Shown: in pieces, positions 52,791 to 61,575 of the stretch
How the letters are laid out: the number at the start of each line of letters is the position of its first letter
Position numbering within the stretch: the first letter of the stretch is position 1
Assembly: GCF_003628125.1 (NCBI RefSeq)
Contig: NZ_RBZU01000007.1
Span: forward strand, 279,090-343,089
Length of the DNA: 64,000 nt
Direction: 5' to 3'
DNA from: Pararobbsia silviterrae
GTDB lineage: Bacteria; Pseudomonadota; Gammaproteobacteria; Burkholderiales; Burkholderiaceae
Position numbers and translations under genes: made by a program
The notes under the pieces: model-generated
Told to the model about the DNA's origin: nothing
Databases searched by the model: none
The model's input: only the letters and a program-made list of their open reading frames with translations

Positions 52791-54071
52791 TCACTGCGCA
52801 TGCGCGACGGACCGTTCGAGCGTCATCTCGTTGGCCGCCATATCGGCCGCCACCGCGCGGATCGTCTCGAGCAGCAGGCGCGCCGCGGGCGCGGGCACGG
52901 AATCCGCGCGCAAGGTAAAGCCGATATCGCGCTCCGTCTTCGGCAGATGCAGCGCGAGACGCACGATCTCGCCCGAATCGATCTCATGCATGAGCTGGTG
53001 CGCGGACAGCGCCGCGATCATGTTCGAGCGCGTGAGCACGCCGCGAATGATCGCGAGATCGGCCGATTCGACCGTCGCGGGCGGGATGTCGAGGCCCTTG
53101 GCCGCGAACAGCCGCTCGAGGATCTGCCGCGCGGGCGCATGGCTTCGCGGCAGAATCCACTGTTCGCCGGTCATCTGCGCGAGCTTGAGCGACGTCTTGT
53201 CCGCGAGCGGATGGCCTTTGCGCGCGAGCACGACCATTTCCTCGGCCCACAACGTTTCGACGACGAACCCGCTGTCGGCCGCGGGTTCGCGCAACGCGCC
53301 GAGAATGAAGTCGATGTCGCCCGAGCGCAGCTTCGCGCACAACAGTTCATAGGCGCTTTCGTCAGTGATGACCGTGATGCCCGGATGCGCGCCGCTGAGC
53401 CGCGCGATGGCTTCGGGCAGCGCATACGAGCGCCCGAGCGGCAGCGCACCGACGTGCACGACGCCGCGCACGGTGCCTTGCAGCGCAGCAAGATCCTCGG
53501 GAATGCGCCGCAGTTCGTTGAGCGCGCGCTGCACGTAGAGCGCGCAGGTCTCGCCGTCGGCCGTCAGCAGCAGACCGCGCCCGCTGCGATAGAACAATGC
53601 GGAGCCCGAGCCCGATTCGAGCGCCTTGATCGCGATGCTGATCGCGGGCTGACTCACGGCGAAGGCCCGCGCGGTCGTCGGCATATGCCGGTCGCGCGCG
53701 AGCCCGGCGAAAATCTCGAGCCGGCGCGTGTTGAGCAGACACGATGCGACACCCAGCGAGGCCTGCGCGGGGCTCGCATGCGCCTTCGGAATCAGCAGCC
53801 GCGTCAGCGTCTGGAGTTCGCCGAATACACGCTCGGCGCGTTGTGCGACGCAGCGTCCGCTCGCGGTCGGCAGCATGCCCGACGGCGTGCGCTCGAACAG
53901 CGGCGCGCCGAGCGTCTGCTCGAGTTCGTTGAGCGCGCGGCTCACGGCCGATTGCGCCTTGAAGACTTGTTTCGCGGCAAGCGAGGCACTGCCCGTCTCG
54001 ACGACGTGCAGAAACACCTTGAGGTGCGCGAGGCTCAGCAAACCGGCACGCTGCGTGTCTCGTTCGTTCAT
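52791..54071 (-). CDS. LysR-type regulator with two helix-turn-helix domains, probable GalR-like activator
   Basis: This 426-residue protein is about 120 residues longer than normal LysR proteins because two LysR-type HTH modules lie in tandem. The first (about 13-70) reads LKVFLHVVETGSASLAAKQV and SAVSRALNELEQTLGAPLF. The second (about 110-170) reads RRLEIFAGLARDRHMPTTAR and QPAISIAIKALESGSGSALF. The effector domain follows from about 190. It lies between the galBCD operon and the divergent ligBA operon and is the natural candidate to activate both. ATG 54071 is chosen; one 12 codons upstream is possible. Confidence 0.88.
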   Translation of the reverse strand: MNERDTQRAGLLSLAHLKVFLHVVETGSASLAAKQVFKAQSAVSRALNELEQTLGAPLFERTPSGMLPTASGRCVAQRAERVFGELQTLTRLLIPKAHASPAQASLGVASCLLNTRRLEIFAGLARDRHMPTTARAFAVSQPAISIAIKALESGSGSALFYRSGRGLLLTADGETCALYVQRALNELRRIPEDLAALQGTVRGVVHVGALPLGRSYALPEAIARLSGAHPGITVITDESAYELLCAKLRSGDIDFILGALREPAADSGFVVETLWAEEMVVLARKGHPLADKTSLKLAQMTGEQWILPRSHAPARQILERLFAAKGLDIPPATVESADLAIIRGVLTRSNMIAALSAHQLMHEIDSGEIVRLALHLPKTERDIGFTLRADSVPAPAARLLLETIRAVAADMAANEMTLERSVAHAQ

Positions 54072-54735
54072 TGGACTCGATCGCCAGGTCAATTCATGAA
54101 TCGGCATCGCGCGGCATGCCGCGCGCGCCGTGCGGCCGCATCATCCACGGCCGCTTTGTTTGAGGCAAGCACACATGCCGACATGTGCGCCATTACATGC
54201 GTCATGACATGCGTCATCGAACGTCGCCGCATCATGCGATCGATGCCATGCAACACGCCTTGCCAACTCGTTCAACGCCCTTCTGTTTTTTTTATCGATT
54301 GTCGCACTCAAGAGCCCTGCCCGCTCCTTCGCCAGACCGTCGAATCAGAAAGAAATTCGAAAGGATCGTGACAAGGAAAAACCTGCCACCGCCTTGTTTA
54401 TAGGCCTGTTTCGCTTGAAATATAGCGTAATGATGCGCGCCGAAATGGAAACCGCAACAGGGCGTTAACCCTCGCCTTGGCCTAGCCGTTTTGCTGATCG
54501 GTCCGACGCAACGCGTCGGCAACCCCCTACCGGGCGACGGTCAAGCGCTCTATAGTCCGTATATCGAGACCCGTGCGGCGCCACGGCGCATGCCGATGCC
54601 GCGTCGCCGGCACCGACGCGACGCAATACGTCGCGCCGTCGGGATCATCCGGATCAGCGGCATTCGCGATTTCGATCGGATCCGGCGGCGCAAGACGGCA
54701 TGGTCGTTATCTGAAGGGCATCAAGGAACGCAGCA
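54072..54735. other. 664-bp divergent regulatory region between the LysR gene and ligB
   Basis: No gene is apparent. It contains an 11-bp direct repeat ACATGCGTCAT at 54195-54205 and 54207-54217, an AT-rich block 54285-54425, a perfect 7-bp hairpin 54503-54519 (CCGACGC/GCGTCGG) and a TATAGT at 54551-54556 that could be a -10 box. These are candidates for LysR and sigma-70 sites of the ligBA operon. Confidence 0.5.
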
Positions 54736-55617
54736 ATGGCAAGAATCATCGGTGGGATCGGCACCTCGCACGTGCCGACGATTGGCTTGGCGTACGACAA
54801 GGGAAGGCAAACGGATCCGGCCTGGAAGCCGCTGTTCGACGGGTACAAGCCGGTCGCGGAGTGGCTGGCTCAGAAAAAGCCCGACGTATTGCTGATGTTC
54901 TACAACGACCATGCGAACAGCTTCTTCTTCGACTGCTATCCGACCTTCGCGCTCGGCGTGAGCCCCACGCACGAATTCGCCGACGAAGGCGCAGGCCCGC
55001 GCCCGCTGCCGTCGATCGCGGGCCACCCGGGACTCGCGACGCATCTCGTCGATAGCCTCGTCAACGAGGAGTTCGACCTCACGGTGTTTCAGGAGCGTCC
55101 GCTCGATCACGGCATCAACTCGCCGCTCGGGCTCATGTGGCCGCATGAAGGCGGCTGGCCCGGCGCGCTCGTCCCGTTCGAGATCAACGTGCTCCAGTAC
55201 CCGCTGCCGACCGCGCGCCGCTGCCTCAAGCTCGGCCACGCGATTCGCCGCGCAATCGAAAGCTACCCCGAGGATCTGAGCGTCGTCGTCGTCGGCACGG
55301 GCGGCCTCTCGCACCAGGTGCACGGCGAGCGTTCGGGCTTCAACGATGAGGACTGGGACATGACGTTCCTCGATCTCATCGTCAACGATCCCGACAAGCT
55401 GGCCGACATGAAGCACGCCGACTACGTCCGGCGCGGCGGCGCCGAAGGCGTCGAAGTCATCATGTGGCTCGCGATGCGCGGCGCGCTCGGCGACAAGATT
55501 CAAGAGAAGCACCGGAATTACTACCTCGCGACAAGCACCGCGATGGGTGTCACGATCTACGAGACGGTCGACTCGACGCAGGAATCGGCCATCGCCACAC
55601 CGGAGCACGCAGCATGA
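54736..55617 (+). CDS. ligB: class III extradiol dioxygenase, catalytic beta subunit (LigB type; protocatechuate/gallate)
   Basis: This 293-residue Fe(II) ring-cleavage subunit matches LigB of protocatechuate 4,5-dioxygenase. Iron ligands correspond to His12 (GIGTSHVPTIG), His59 (YNDHANSFF) and Glu240 (GAEGVEVIMW); the catalytic base is His193 in GGLSHQVHGER. It opens a catechol-type ring next to the hydroxyls in the cytoplasm. The partner small subunit overlaps its stop by 4 bp. Genes for CHMS dehydrogenase (ligC) and PDC hydrolase (ligI), needed after protocatechuate, are absent, while galBCD are present, so gallate is an attractive substrate. That is inference. Confidence 0.92.
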   Translation: MARIIGGIGTSHVPTIGLAYDKGRQTDPAWKPLFDGYKPVAEWLAQKKPDVLLMFYNDHANSFFFDCYPTFALGVSPTHEFADEGAGPRPLPSIAGHPGLATHLVDSLVNEEFDLTVFQERPLDHGINSPLGLMWPHEGGWPGALVPFEINVLQYPLPTARRCLKLGHAIRRAIESYPEDLSVVVVGTGGLSHQVHGERSGFNDEDWDMTFLDLIVNDPDKLADMKHADYVRRGGAEGVEVIMWLAMRGALGDKIQEKHRNYYLATSTAMGVTIYETVDSTQESAIATPEHAA

Positions 55618-55973
55618 ACCCGCAACTTGAGGGCATCGAGGATCTGACGGGCACCTACCCGTTCGACGTGGCCCAAAGCATCAAATGTATCCGGATCAAT
55701 CGCTTTTTCTGGCGCATGCGCGAAAAGGCATGGCGTGACCTGTTCACGACGAACCGTCAGGCCGCCTACGACGAAGCCAAGCTGACCGACGTCGAGCGCG
55801 ATCTCGTCGACCGCGTGGACTGGCTCGGATTGATTCAATACGGCGTGTGCTTCTTCGTGCTCGAAAAGTACGCGCGCATCGTCGGCATCACGAATCTGGG
55901 CATGTATGCCTCGATGCGCGGCGAAACGCTCGAAGCGTTTCTGAAAACGCGCCGGGTTCCCGCCGCGGCCTGA
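55614..55973 (+). CDS. ligA: extradiol dioxygenase small alpha subunit (LigA type)
   Basis: This is a 119-residue helical small subunit that caps the LigB active site. The sequence reads GTYPFDVAQSIKCIRINRFF, then WRDLFTTNRQAAYDEAKLTD and GLIQYGVCFFVLEKYARIVG, closely following LigA proteins. Its ATG overlaps the ligB TGA (ATGA), ensuring equal production. In known gallate dioxygenases (GalA, DesB) the two parts are one polypeptide; here they are separate, as in protocatechuate 4,5-dioxygenase. The order beta-alpha is reversed from ligAB of Sphingobium. Confidence 0.92.
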   Translation: MNPQLEGIEDLTGTYPFDVAQSIKCIRINRFFWRMREKAWRDLFTTNRQAAYDEAKLTDVERDLVDRVDWLGLIQYGVCFFVLEKYARIVGITNLGMYASMRGETLEAFLKTRRVPAAA

Positions 55974-56236
55974 CGGCCGAACCGGACCCGATCCGCTTCG
56001 ACGCGGCCCGCCGTCACGCGGCGCCGCCCACCGATCCGCCCGACCCGCCTCACCCGCGGGCACGAATCCGGCATAGACCGGCACGTGTCCGCGCGTGCGT
56101 GCGCGTGCGCGTATCGCAAAAACGAAGTGAACACGACGCGGACACGGAAGCGCCATGCATCCGTGTCCGCGTCCGACACGCTTCACGACGCAGGACGCCC
56201 GGCATCCGGGCTGCAGACAGGCTTCAGGAGACAACC

Positions 56237-57574
56237 ATGACTTCCCCGTCCATCAACATCAAGTCGTATATCGACGAGCGCCCGGTCTCGGGCTATCAAT
56301 GGCTCGTCCTCGTGCTGTGCTTCTTTATCGTGATGCTCGACGGCATCGACACGGCGATCATGGGTTTCGTCGCGCCGACGCTCATGCATGAATGGCAGAT
56401 CAGCCGCGCCGCGTTCGGCCCCGTCATGAGCGCGGCGATGTTCGGCCTCGCGGTCGGCGCGCTCGTCGCGGGCCCGTATGCGGACAAGATCGGCCGCAAG
56501 CGCGTGCTGATCGGCTCGGTGTTCCTGTTCGGCGTGTTCAGCATCGGCTGCTCGTTCGCGCAGAGCCCGACGCAACTCATGGTGCTGCGCTTTCTGACGG
56601 GCCTCGGCCTCGGCGCCGCAATGCCGAACTCGACGACGCTGCTTTCGGAATACATTCCGACGCGCGTGCGCTCGCTGCTCGTGACGATCATGTTCACGGG
56701 CTTCAATCTGGGTTCGGGTCTCTCGGGCTTTATCGCGTCGATGATCATCACCTCGCACGGCTGGCGCGGCGTGCTGTTCGTCGGCGGCATCCTGCCGTTG
56801 ATCGGCGTGCCGCTGCTGATCTGGCTGCTGCCCGAGTCGGCGCGCTTCCTCGTCGCGCGCCGCCGCCCGGCCGAGCAGGTCTCGAAGCTGTTGAACCGCG
56901 TCTGCGCGAGCACGTTCGGCAGCGACACGACGTTCACGACGACCGAACCCGACACGGGCCGCAAAGCACCCGTGCGCGTGTTGTTCAGCGACGGGTATGC
57001 ATTCGGTACGTTGATGCTCTGGGTCACGTATTTCATGGGCCTGCTGATCATCTATCTGCTGACGGGCTGGCTGCCGACGCTGATCAAGGATGCGGGCTAT
57101 CCGATCGAAAAGGCCGCCTCGATCACGGCGATGTTCCAGATCGGCGGCACGGTCGGCGCGATTCTCGTCGGCTTCGCGATGGACCGCATGGATCGCAACG
57201 CCGTCATCGGCATCGCCTATCTGCTCGGCGGCATCTTCATCTTCGCGCTCGGCGCGGGCACGCTGAGTTCGGACTGGCTGCCTCTGCTCGTGACGACCGC
57301 GGGTTTCTTCATGAGCGGCGCGCAAACAGGCCTCAACGCGCTCGCGCCGACCTACTACCCGACGGGCGCGCGCGCGACCGGCGTGAGCTGGATGCTCGGC
57401 ATCGGCCGTTGCGGCGGCATCGTCGGTTCGCTGTTCGGCGGCGTGCTGCTGTCGATGGGCTTTCCGTTCAGCGTCGTGTTCTCGATTCTCGCGGTGCCGG
57501 CCGTGCTCGCCGCGGCCGCAATCGTGCTGAACCGGTTTGCCGTGCGTTTCATCCGGTATGAAGTGAACTTCTGA
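56237..57574 (+). CDS. aromatic acid:H+ symporter (AAHS) MFS transporter, PcaK/GalT-like
   Basis: This 445-residue transporter has 12 transmembrane helices. The AAHS signature in TM1 is present as MLDGIDTAIMGFVAPTL, with the aspartate needed for proton coupling. The loop 2-3 motif is GPYADKIGRKRVLIGS, and loop 8-9 has FAMDRMDRNAV. The family imports protocatechuate, 4-hydroxybenzoate or gallate. It follows ligBA after 263 bp and has CAGGAGA before its ATG, so it probably brings in the substrate of the dioxygenase. Confidence 0.9.
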   Translation: MTSPSINIKSYIDERPVSGYQWLVLVLCFFIVMLDGIDTAIMGFVAPTLMHEWQISRAAFGPVMSAAMFGLAVGALVAGPYADKIGRKRVLIGSVFLFGVFSIGCSFAQSPTQLMVLRFLTGLGLGAAMPNSTTLLSEYIPTRVRSLLVTIMFTGFNLGSGLSGFIASMIITSHGWRGVLFVGGILPLIGVPLLIWLLPESARFLVARRRPAEQVSKLLNRVCASTFGSDTTFTTTEPDTGRKAPVRVLFSDGYAFGTLMLWVTYFMGLLIIYLLTGWLPTLIKDAGYPIEKAASITAMFQIGGTVGAILVGFAMDRMDRNAVIGIAYLLGGIFIFALGAGTLSSDWLPLLVTTAGFFMSGAQTGLNALAPTYYPTGARATGVSWMLGIGRCGGIVGSLFGGVLLSMGFPFSVVFSILAVPAVLAAAAIVLNRFAVRFIRYEVNF

Positions 57575-57723
57575 GGCGGCGGGCCGATGCGCGTACGCGC
57601 ATCGCGAACCGGTCCCGAGCGGCGGCCGGCGCCCCTTGAAATCGGCCCATCGCGCGGCGCGCGACGGGCCGATTTCGCTTGACCGGTCGAGCGCGCGCCG
57701 CATCGGGTCGTCCCTACCGGTCA

Positions 57724-57745
57724 GTCGTCAGACAACCACTATAAT
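57724..57745 (+). promoter_or_regulatory. operator-like palindrome and -10 box of the FadR-type regulator gene
   Basis: GTCGTCAGACAAC (57724-57736) is a 13-bp palindrome with one mismatched pair, of the shape bound by FCD-type GntR regulators. It sits just upstream of a perfect TATAAT (57740-57745). The gene start is at 57796, so autoregulation is likely. A -35 box is not obvious. Confidence 0.55.
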
Positions 57746-57795
57746 GACGCCCATCGCACCGACGACCGGTACGACCTCTGACAGGAGCCTTTCCG

Positions 57796-58542
57796 ATGCC
57801 TGCGACACCGCCCTCCGGACCCACGACGGGCCGCGCGCGCAATCTCGCGCAAACCGTCGTCGCCTACGTGAAGGAACAGGTAGCGGCCAATAAGCTCGCG
57901 CCCGGCGACAAGCTGCCGACCGAGTCCGAGCTCATGCGCGAGCTCGGCGTGAGCCGCACGGTCGTCCGCGAAGGCATCTCGCGGCTCCAGGCGGGCGAAG
58001 TCATCGAAACGCGGCATGGCATCGGCAGCTTCGTGCTCGAACCGCGCCGCGAGCGGCTCGATGTCGAGATGGTGCCCGCGACGACAGTCGAGGACCTGCT
58101 CGCGATTCTCGAACTCCGGATCAGCCTGGAAACCGAAAGCGCGGGGCTGGCCGCGCAGCGCGCCCAGCCGAAGGACATCACGCGGATCCGCGCGGCGCTC
58201 AACGCAATCGAGACCGCGTCGCGCAACGGCGGCGACAGCGCCGCGGCCGATCTCGAGTTTCATGTGTCGATCGCGCGCGCGACGGGCAATCGGTATTTCG
58301 TCGACATCCTCACGCAGATGGGCAGCGCGCTGATTCCGCGTAACCGGATCGATTCGGCGGGCATCGCGAAGTCGGATCCGAAAGTCTATGTCGCGCTCGT
58401 CAATCAGGAGCATGAAAGCATTCTCGACGCGATCGCGCGCAACGAGGCCGATGCCGCGCGCGCGGCGATGCGCATGCACCTGTCGAACAGCCGCGAGCGC
58501 CTGCGCAAGGCCGCCGATCGCGCAAAAACGGTCAAGCGCTGA
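57796..58542 (+). CDS. GntR family regulator, FadR/FCD subgroup
   Basis: This is a 248-residue regulator. The winged HTH (about 15-85) shows LAPGDKLPTESELMRELGVS and RTVVREGISRLQAGEVIETR. The FCD ligand domain (about 95-235) is all-helical with the metal-binding Asp/His pattern: DLEFHVSIARATGN and NQEHESILDAIARNEADAAR. FCD regulators respond to organic acids. AGGAG precedes the ATG, and a palindrome lies in the promoter. It follows the aromatic transporter gene and could control the ligBA-transporter unit, although a LysR gene also serves the cluster. Confidence 0.9.
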   Translation: MPATPPSGPTTGRARNLAQTVVAYVKEQVAANKLAPGDKLPTESELMRELGVSRTVVREGISRLQAGEVIETRHGIGSFVLEPRRERLDVEMVPATTVEDLLAILELRISLETESAGLAAQRAQPKDITRIRAALNAIETASRNGGDSAAADLEFHVSIARATGNRYFVDILTQMGSALIPRNRIDSAGIAKSDPKVYVALVNQEHESILDAIARNEADAARAAMRMHLSNSRERLRKAADRAKTVKR

Positions 58543-58545
58543 CGC

Positions 58546-59184
58546 ATGAACGCGCATTTCGCCTATAGCGTGCTCGATCTCGTCGGCACGTTCGTGTTCG
58601 CGATCAGCGGCGCGGTCGCCGCGCGTCAGCGCCGGCTCGATCTGTTCGGCATTCTGTCGGTCACCTTCATGGTCGCGTGCGGCGGCGGCATCGTCCGCGA
58701 CGTCTGCATCGGCGCCGTTCCGCCCGTGGGTCTCTCGGACTGGCGCTATCTCGGCGTTTCGGTCGTCGCGTCGCTGATCACGATCGGCGCATATCCGCGC
58801 GTGCGCCGCATGCGCTCGCCCGTGCTCGTGTTCGATGCGATCGGACTGGGTCTCTTCGCGGTCGCGGGCGCGCAGAAATCGTTGATCTACGGGAACAGCG
58901 CCGAACTCGCGATCCTGCTCGGCATGGTCAGCGCGGTCGGCGGCGGGGTCATGCGCGACGTGTTGCTCTCGCGGATCCCCGCGATCCTCCAGCGCGAGAT
59001 CTATGCGTCGGCCGCGCTGCTCGGCGCGGCGATTCTCGTCGGCGCGCAACGCGCGGGGATCGACGGCCCGTGGACGCCGTGGGTCGCGACGATCGCCTGC
59101 GTCGGCGTGCGGCTGCTCTCGTTGCGGCATGGATGGAAGCTGCCCGTCTATGTGAACAAACATCCGACGAACTCGGGCAACTAG
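58546..59184 (+). CDS. TRIC/UPF0126 family membrane protein (trimeric intracellular cation channel homologue)
   Basis: This is a 212-residue inner-membrane protein with seven hydrophobic helices arranged as two repeats. Each repeat has a glycine-rich kink: LVGTFVFAISGAVAARQR with ACGGGIVRDV in the first half, and LFAVAGAQKS with AVGGGVMRDVLL in the second. This is the bacterial YadS/YicG group, structurally related to TRIC K+ channels. It begins 3 bp after the FadR-type gene and is probably cotranscribed with it, though no functional link to aromatic catabolism is known. Confidence 0.9.
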   Translation: MNAHFAYSVLDLVGTFVFAISGAVAARQRRLDLFGILSVTFMVACGGGIVRDVCIGAVPPVGLSDWRYLGVSVVASLITIGAYPRVRRMRSPVLVFDAIGLGLFAVAGAQKSLIYGNSAELAILLGMVSAVGGGVMRDVLLSRIPAILQREIYASAALLGAAILVGAQRAGIDGPWTPWVATIACVGVRLLSLRHGWKLPVYVNKHPTNSGN

Positions 59185-59231
59185 GATCGCCGCGTCGCGC
59201 GCGCGGCGCGGCCGATTCCTGAACAGGCGCC

Positions 59232-60305
59232 TCAGACCTTGATCACGCCGCGCTCGACCTGGTCGCGCTCGATCGACTCGAACAGTGCGCGGAAATTGCC
59301 TTCGCCGAAGCCCTCGTCGCCCTTGCGCTGAATGAATTCGAAGAACACGGGACCGAGGACGGTTTTCGAAAAGATCTGCAGCAGCAGCCGCGGCGCACCG
59401 TTTTCGACGGTGCCGTCGAGCAGGATGCCGCGCGCCTGGAGGTCGGCGACGCGTTGTCCGTGGCCCGGCACGCGCGTATCGAGCGCCGCGTAGTAGTACG
59501 CGTTCGGCGCGGCCATCAGCGGCACGCCCGCCGCGCGCAAGCGATCGATGACGTCGATCAAGTCATCGGACAACAGCGCGATGTGCTGAATGCCCTCGCC
59601 GTTGAACGCCATCAGGAATTCTTCGATCTGTCCGCCGCCGCGCGTCGATTCCTCATTGAGCGGAATGCGGATGCGGCCGTCGGGTGCGGTCATCGCGCGC
59701 GAGGTCAGCCCCGTGTACTCGCCTGAAATATCGAAGTATCGGATTTCACGGAAATTGAAGAGCTTCTCGTAGAACCTCGCCCAATGCGTCATACGGCCGC
59801 GATAGACGTTGTGCGTCAGATGATCGATGACGCGCAGTCCATGGCCGACCGGATGACGGTCGACGCCGTCGAGATAATTGAAGTCGATGTCGTAGATCGA
59901 TTTGCCGTCTTCGAAGCGATCGATCAGATAGATCGGCGCGCCGCCGATGCCCTTGATCGCGGGCAGTTTGAGCTCCATCGGCCCTGTCGGGATATCGATC
60001 GGCTCGGCGCCGAGCATCAGGGCGCGGCCATAGGCGGCATGCGAATCCTTGACGCGGAACGCCATGCCGCACGCGCTCGGACCGTGCTCGGCCGCGAAAT
60101 AGGCGGCGCGGCCATGGGGTTCGCGGTCGATGACGAAATTGACTTCGCCCTGGCGATACAACAGGACGTCTTTGGAACGATGTCGCGCGACGAGCGTAAA
60201 GCCCATGCTTTCGAACAGCGGTTCGAGCACGTTCGGCTCGGGCGACGCGAATTCGACGAATTCGAATCCGCAGAGTTGCATCGGGTTGTCGAACAGATCC
60301 GCCAT
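59232..60305 (-). CDS. hpd: 4-hydroxyphenylpyruvate dioxygenase
   Basis: This 357-residue non-haem Fe(II) enzyme turns 4-hydroxyphenylpyruvate into homogentisate in tyrosine degradation. The iron ligands are His162 (IDHLTHNV), His241 ([11 protein letters not shown]) and Glu323 ([10 protein letters not shown]). The two vicinal-oxygen-chelate domains and the C-terminal helix ([18 protein letters not shown]) are complete. No homogentisate dioxygenase gene lies in the window. The 300 bp upstream (60306-60605) contain no gene; they hold the promoter, with an AT-rich patch around 60388-60445. Confidence 0.95.
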   Translation of the reverse strand: MADLFDNPMQLCGFEFVEFASPEPNVLEPLFESMGFTLVARHRSKDVLLYRQGEVNFVIDREPHGRAAYFAAEHGPSACGMAFRVKDSHAAYGRALMLGAEPIDIPTGPMELKLPAIKGIGGAPIYLIDRFEDGKSIYDIDFNYLDGVDRHPVGHGLRVIDHLTHNVYRGRMTHWARFYEKLFNFREIRYFDISGEYTGLTSRAMTAPDGRIRIPLNEESTRGGGQIEEFLMAFNGEGIQHIALLSDDLIDVIDRLRAAGVPLMAAPNAYYYAALDTRVPGHGQRVADLQARGILLDGTVENGAPRLLLQIFSKTVLGPVFFEFIQRKGDEGFGEGNFRALFESIERDQVERGVIKV

Positions 60306-60605
60306 GGTGCGTGTCTCGCGCGAGGGGGGAAGCGCCGCAAGGATGTGTATCCGCGCGGCGCGGGGTATGAGCGCAAGTCTAGAGACAATGTCGGGAAAAA
60401 TGATTTCGTTCTAGGCCTGAAAAACACCGGCAAACGCGTCGAATTTTCTCCTATGCGACGATCCGACGCCGATCCTTGCTCGCGACCGGGTCGATGCGCG
60501 TGCACGAGCGCCGTCGTCGTTCGCATCGTAGGCGACACGCGCACCGTTGGAACACCGCACGCCACGCGAGCGTTCACGTGCCGGCCCACGGCAATCCACA
60601 GCGGT

Positions 60606-60998
60606 CTACAGCGAGTCGGCGTATTGCATGATCCCGTTGCCGAACGACCAGTCCTCGCGCTCGACGCTCACGAGATTGATCCAGATATCCTCTTTTCGCA
60701 GGCCGGTCTTCTGATGAATGTTCTCGGCGACGAGCCGATAAAACGCCTTCTTGACGTCGACCGTGCGGCCTCGGCTCCAGGTCACTTGGATGAATATGAT
60801 GTCGGGCGTGTAGGTCACGCCCATATAGCCCGCCGCCGGGTAGACGAGTTCGTCGCGGCGATGGCGCGTAATGATGTGGTATCGGTCGTTCTCGGGCACG
60901 TTCGCGACTTCACGCATCGCGTCATAGATCACGTCGCTGATCGTTTGCACCGTCTGCGGCGCGATCGTGTCGCTGAGGTCGATTCGAACTAAAGGCAT
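60606..60998 (-). CDS. tautomerase superfamily protein
   Basis: This is a 130-residue member of the MIF/4-oxalocrotonate tautomerase superfamily. After removal of Met1, Pro2 becomes the catalytic base (MPLVRIDLSD). The second half repeats the fold (TWSRGRTVDVKKAFYRLVAE), then GLRKEDIWINLVSVEREDWSFGNG, a family-wide segment. The ATG at 60998 has AAGGAG; the longer frame would bury the proline. Substrate is unknown. It may act on an enol intermediate, perhaps of the nearby aromatic pathways, but no direct evidence exists. Confidence 0.88.
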   Translation of the reverse strand: MPLVRIDLSDTIAPQTVQTISDVIYDAMREVANVPENDRYHIITRHRRDELVYPAAGYMGVTYTPDIIFIQVTWSRGRTVDVKKAFYRLVAENIHQKTGLRKEDIWINLVSVEREDWSFGNGIMQYADSL

Positions 60999-61252
60999 GC
61001 CGTATGCTCCTTGCTCCGTGGTGAGGCGAGTCGCCCTGGCCAAGCATCCGCCAAGTCATTCCAACCCGCGAGTCCGCCAAGGATACGCCGCGTTTTGATG
61101 CGATGTCGCGAGACCGCACGCGCATTGCGCGTTCTTGCTATGCTCGCGGCGCGTATCGCTGCAGATACCGCATCCTGATCGACGCGCCGCGACGTTTGAC
61201 CGGCGCGTCGTCGAATATCGACGATCGACCGTGACACATAAGGAGATTCACG

Positions 61253-61546
61253 ATGGCCAAGGGCTATTGGGTGGTGACGTACCGCAAGATCAATGCGCCG
61301 GACAAACTCGCCGAGTACGCGAAGCTCGCGGGCCCCGTGATCCGCGAGGCCGGCGGCACGTTCATCGTGCGCGGGCTGCCGTCGACGACGTATGAATTCG
61401 GCGTGACCGAACGCGTCGTCATCGCCGAATTCGACAGCGTCGAACTCGCGGTCGCCGCCTATGAAAGCCCCGCGTACAAGGAAGCGCTGCGGGTCTTCGA
61501 CGGCGCGGCCGACCGCGACTTCCGGATCGTCGGCGGAGCCGACTGA
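61253..61546 (+). CDS. DUF1330 family protein
   Basis: This is a 97-residue single-domain ferredoxin-like alpha/beta protein. The typical DUF1330 features are MAKGYWVVTYRKINAPDKL at the start, then GGTFIVRG, RVVIAEFDSVELAVAAYESP and AYKEALRVFDGAADRDFRIV. The family's function is not established. AAGGAGA lies 6 bp before the ATG. It lies between the divergent tautomerase and the convergent AraC gene, transcribed alone. Confidence 0.9.
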   Translation: MAKGYWVVTYRKINAPDKLAEYAKLAGPVIREAGGTFIVRGLPSTTYEFGVTERVVIAEFDSVELAVAAYESPAYKEALRVFDGAADRDFRIVGGAD

Positions 61547-61575
61547 GTCCCGACGCGCGAGACGGATGCGACCGC

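Noticed and set aside
54736..55973. ligBA as certain protocatechuate 4,5-dioxygenase
   Set aside because: Sequence alone cannot separate protocatechuate from gallate specificity; the missing ligC/ligI argue for caution.
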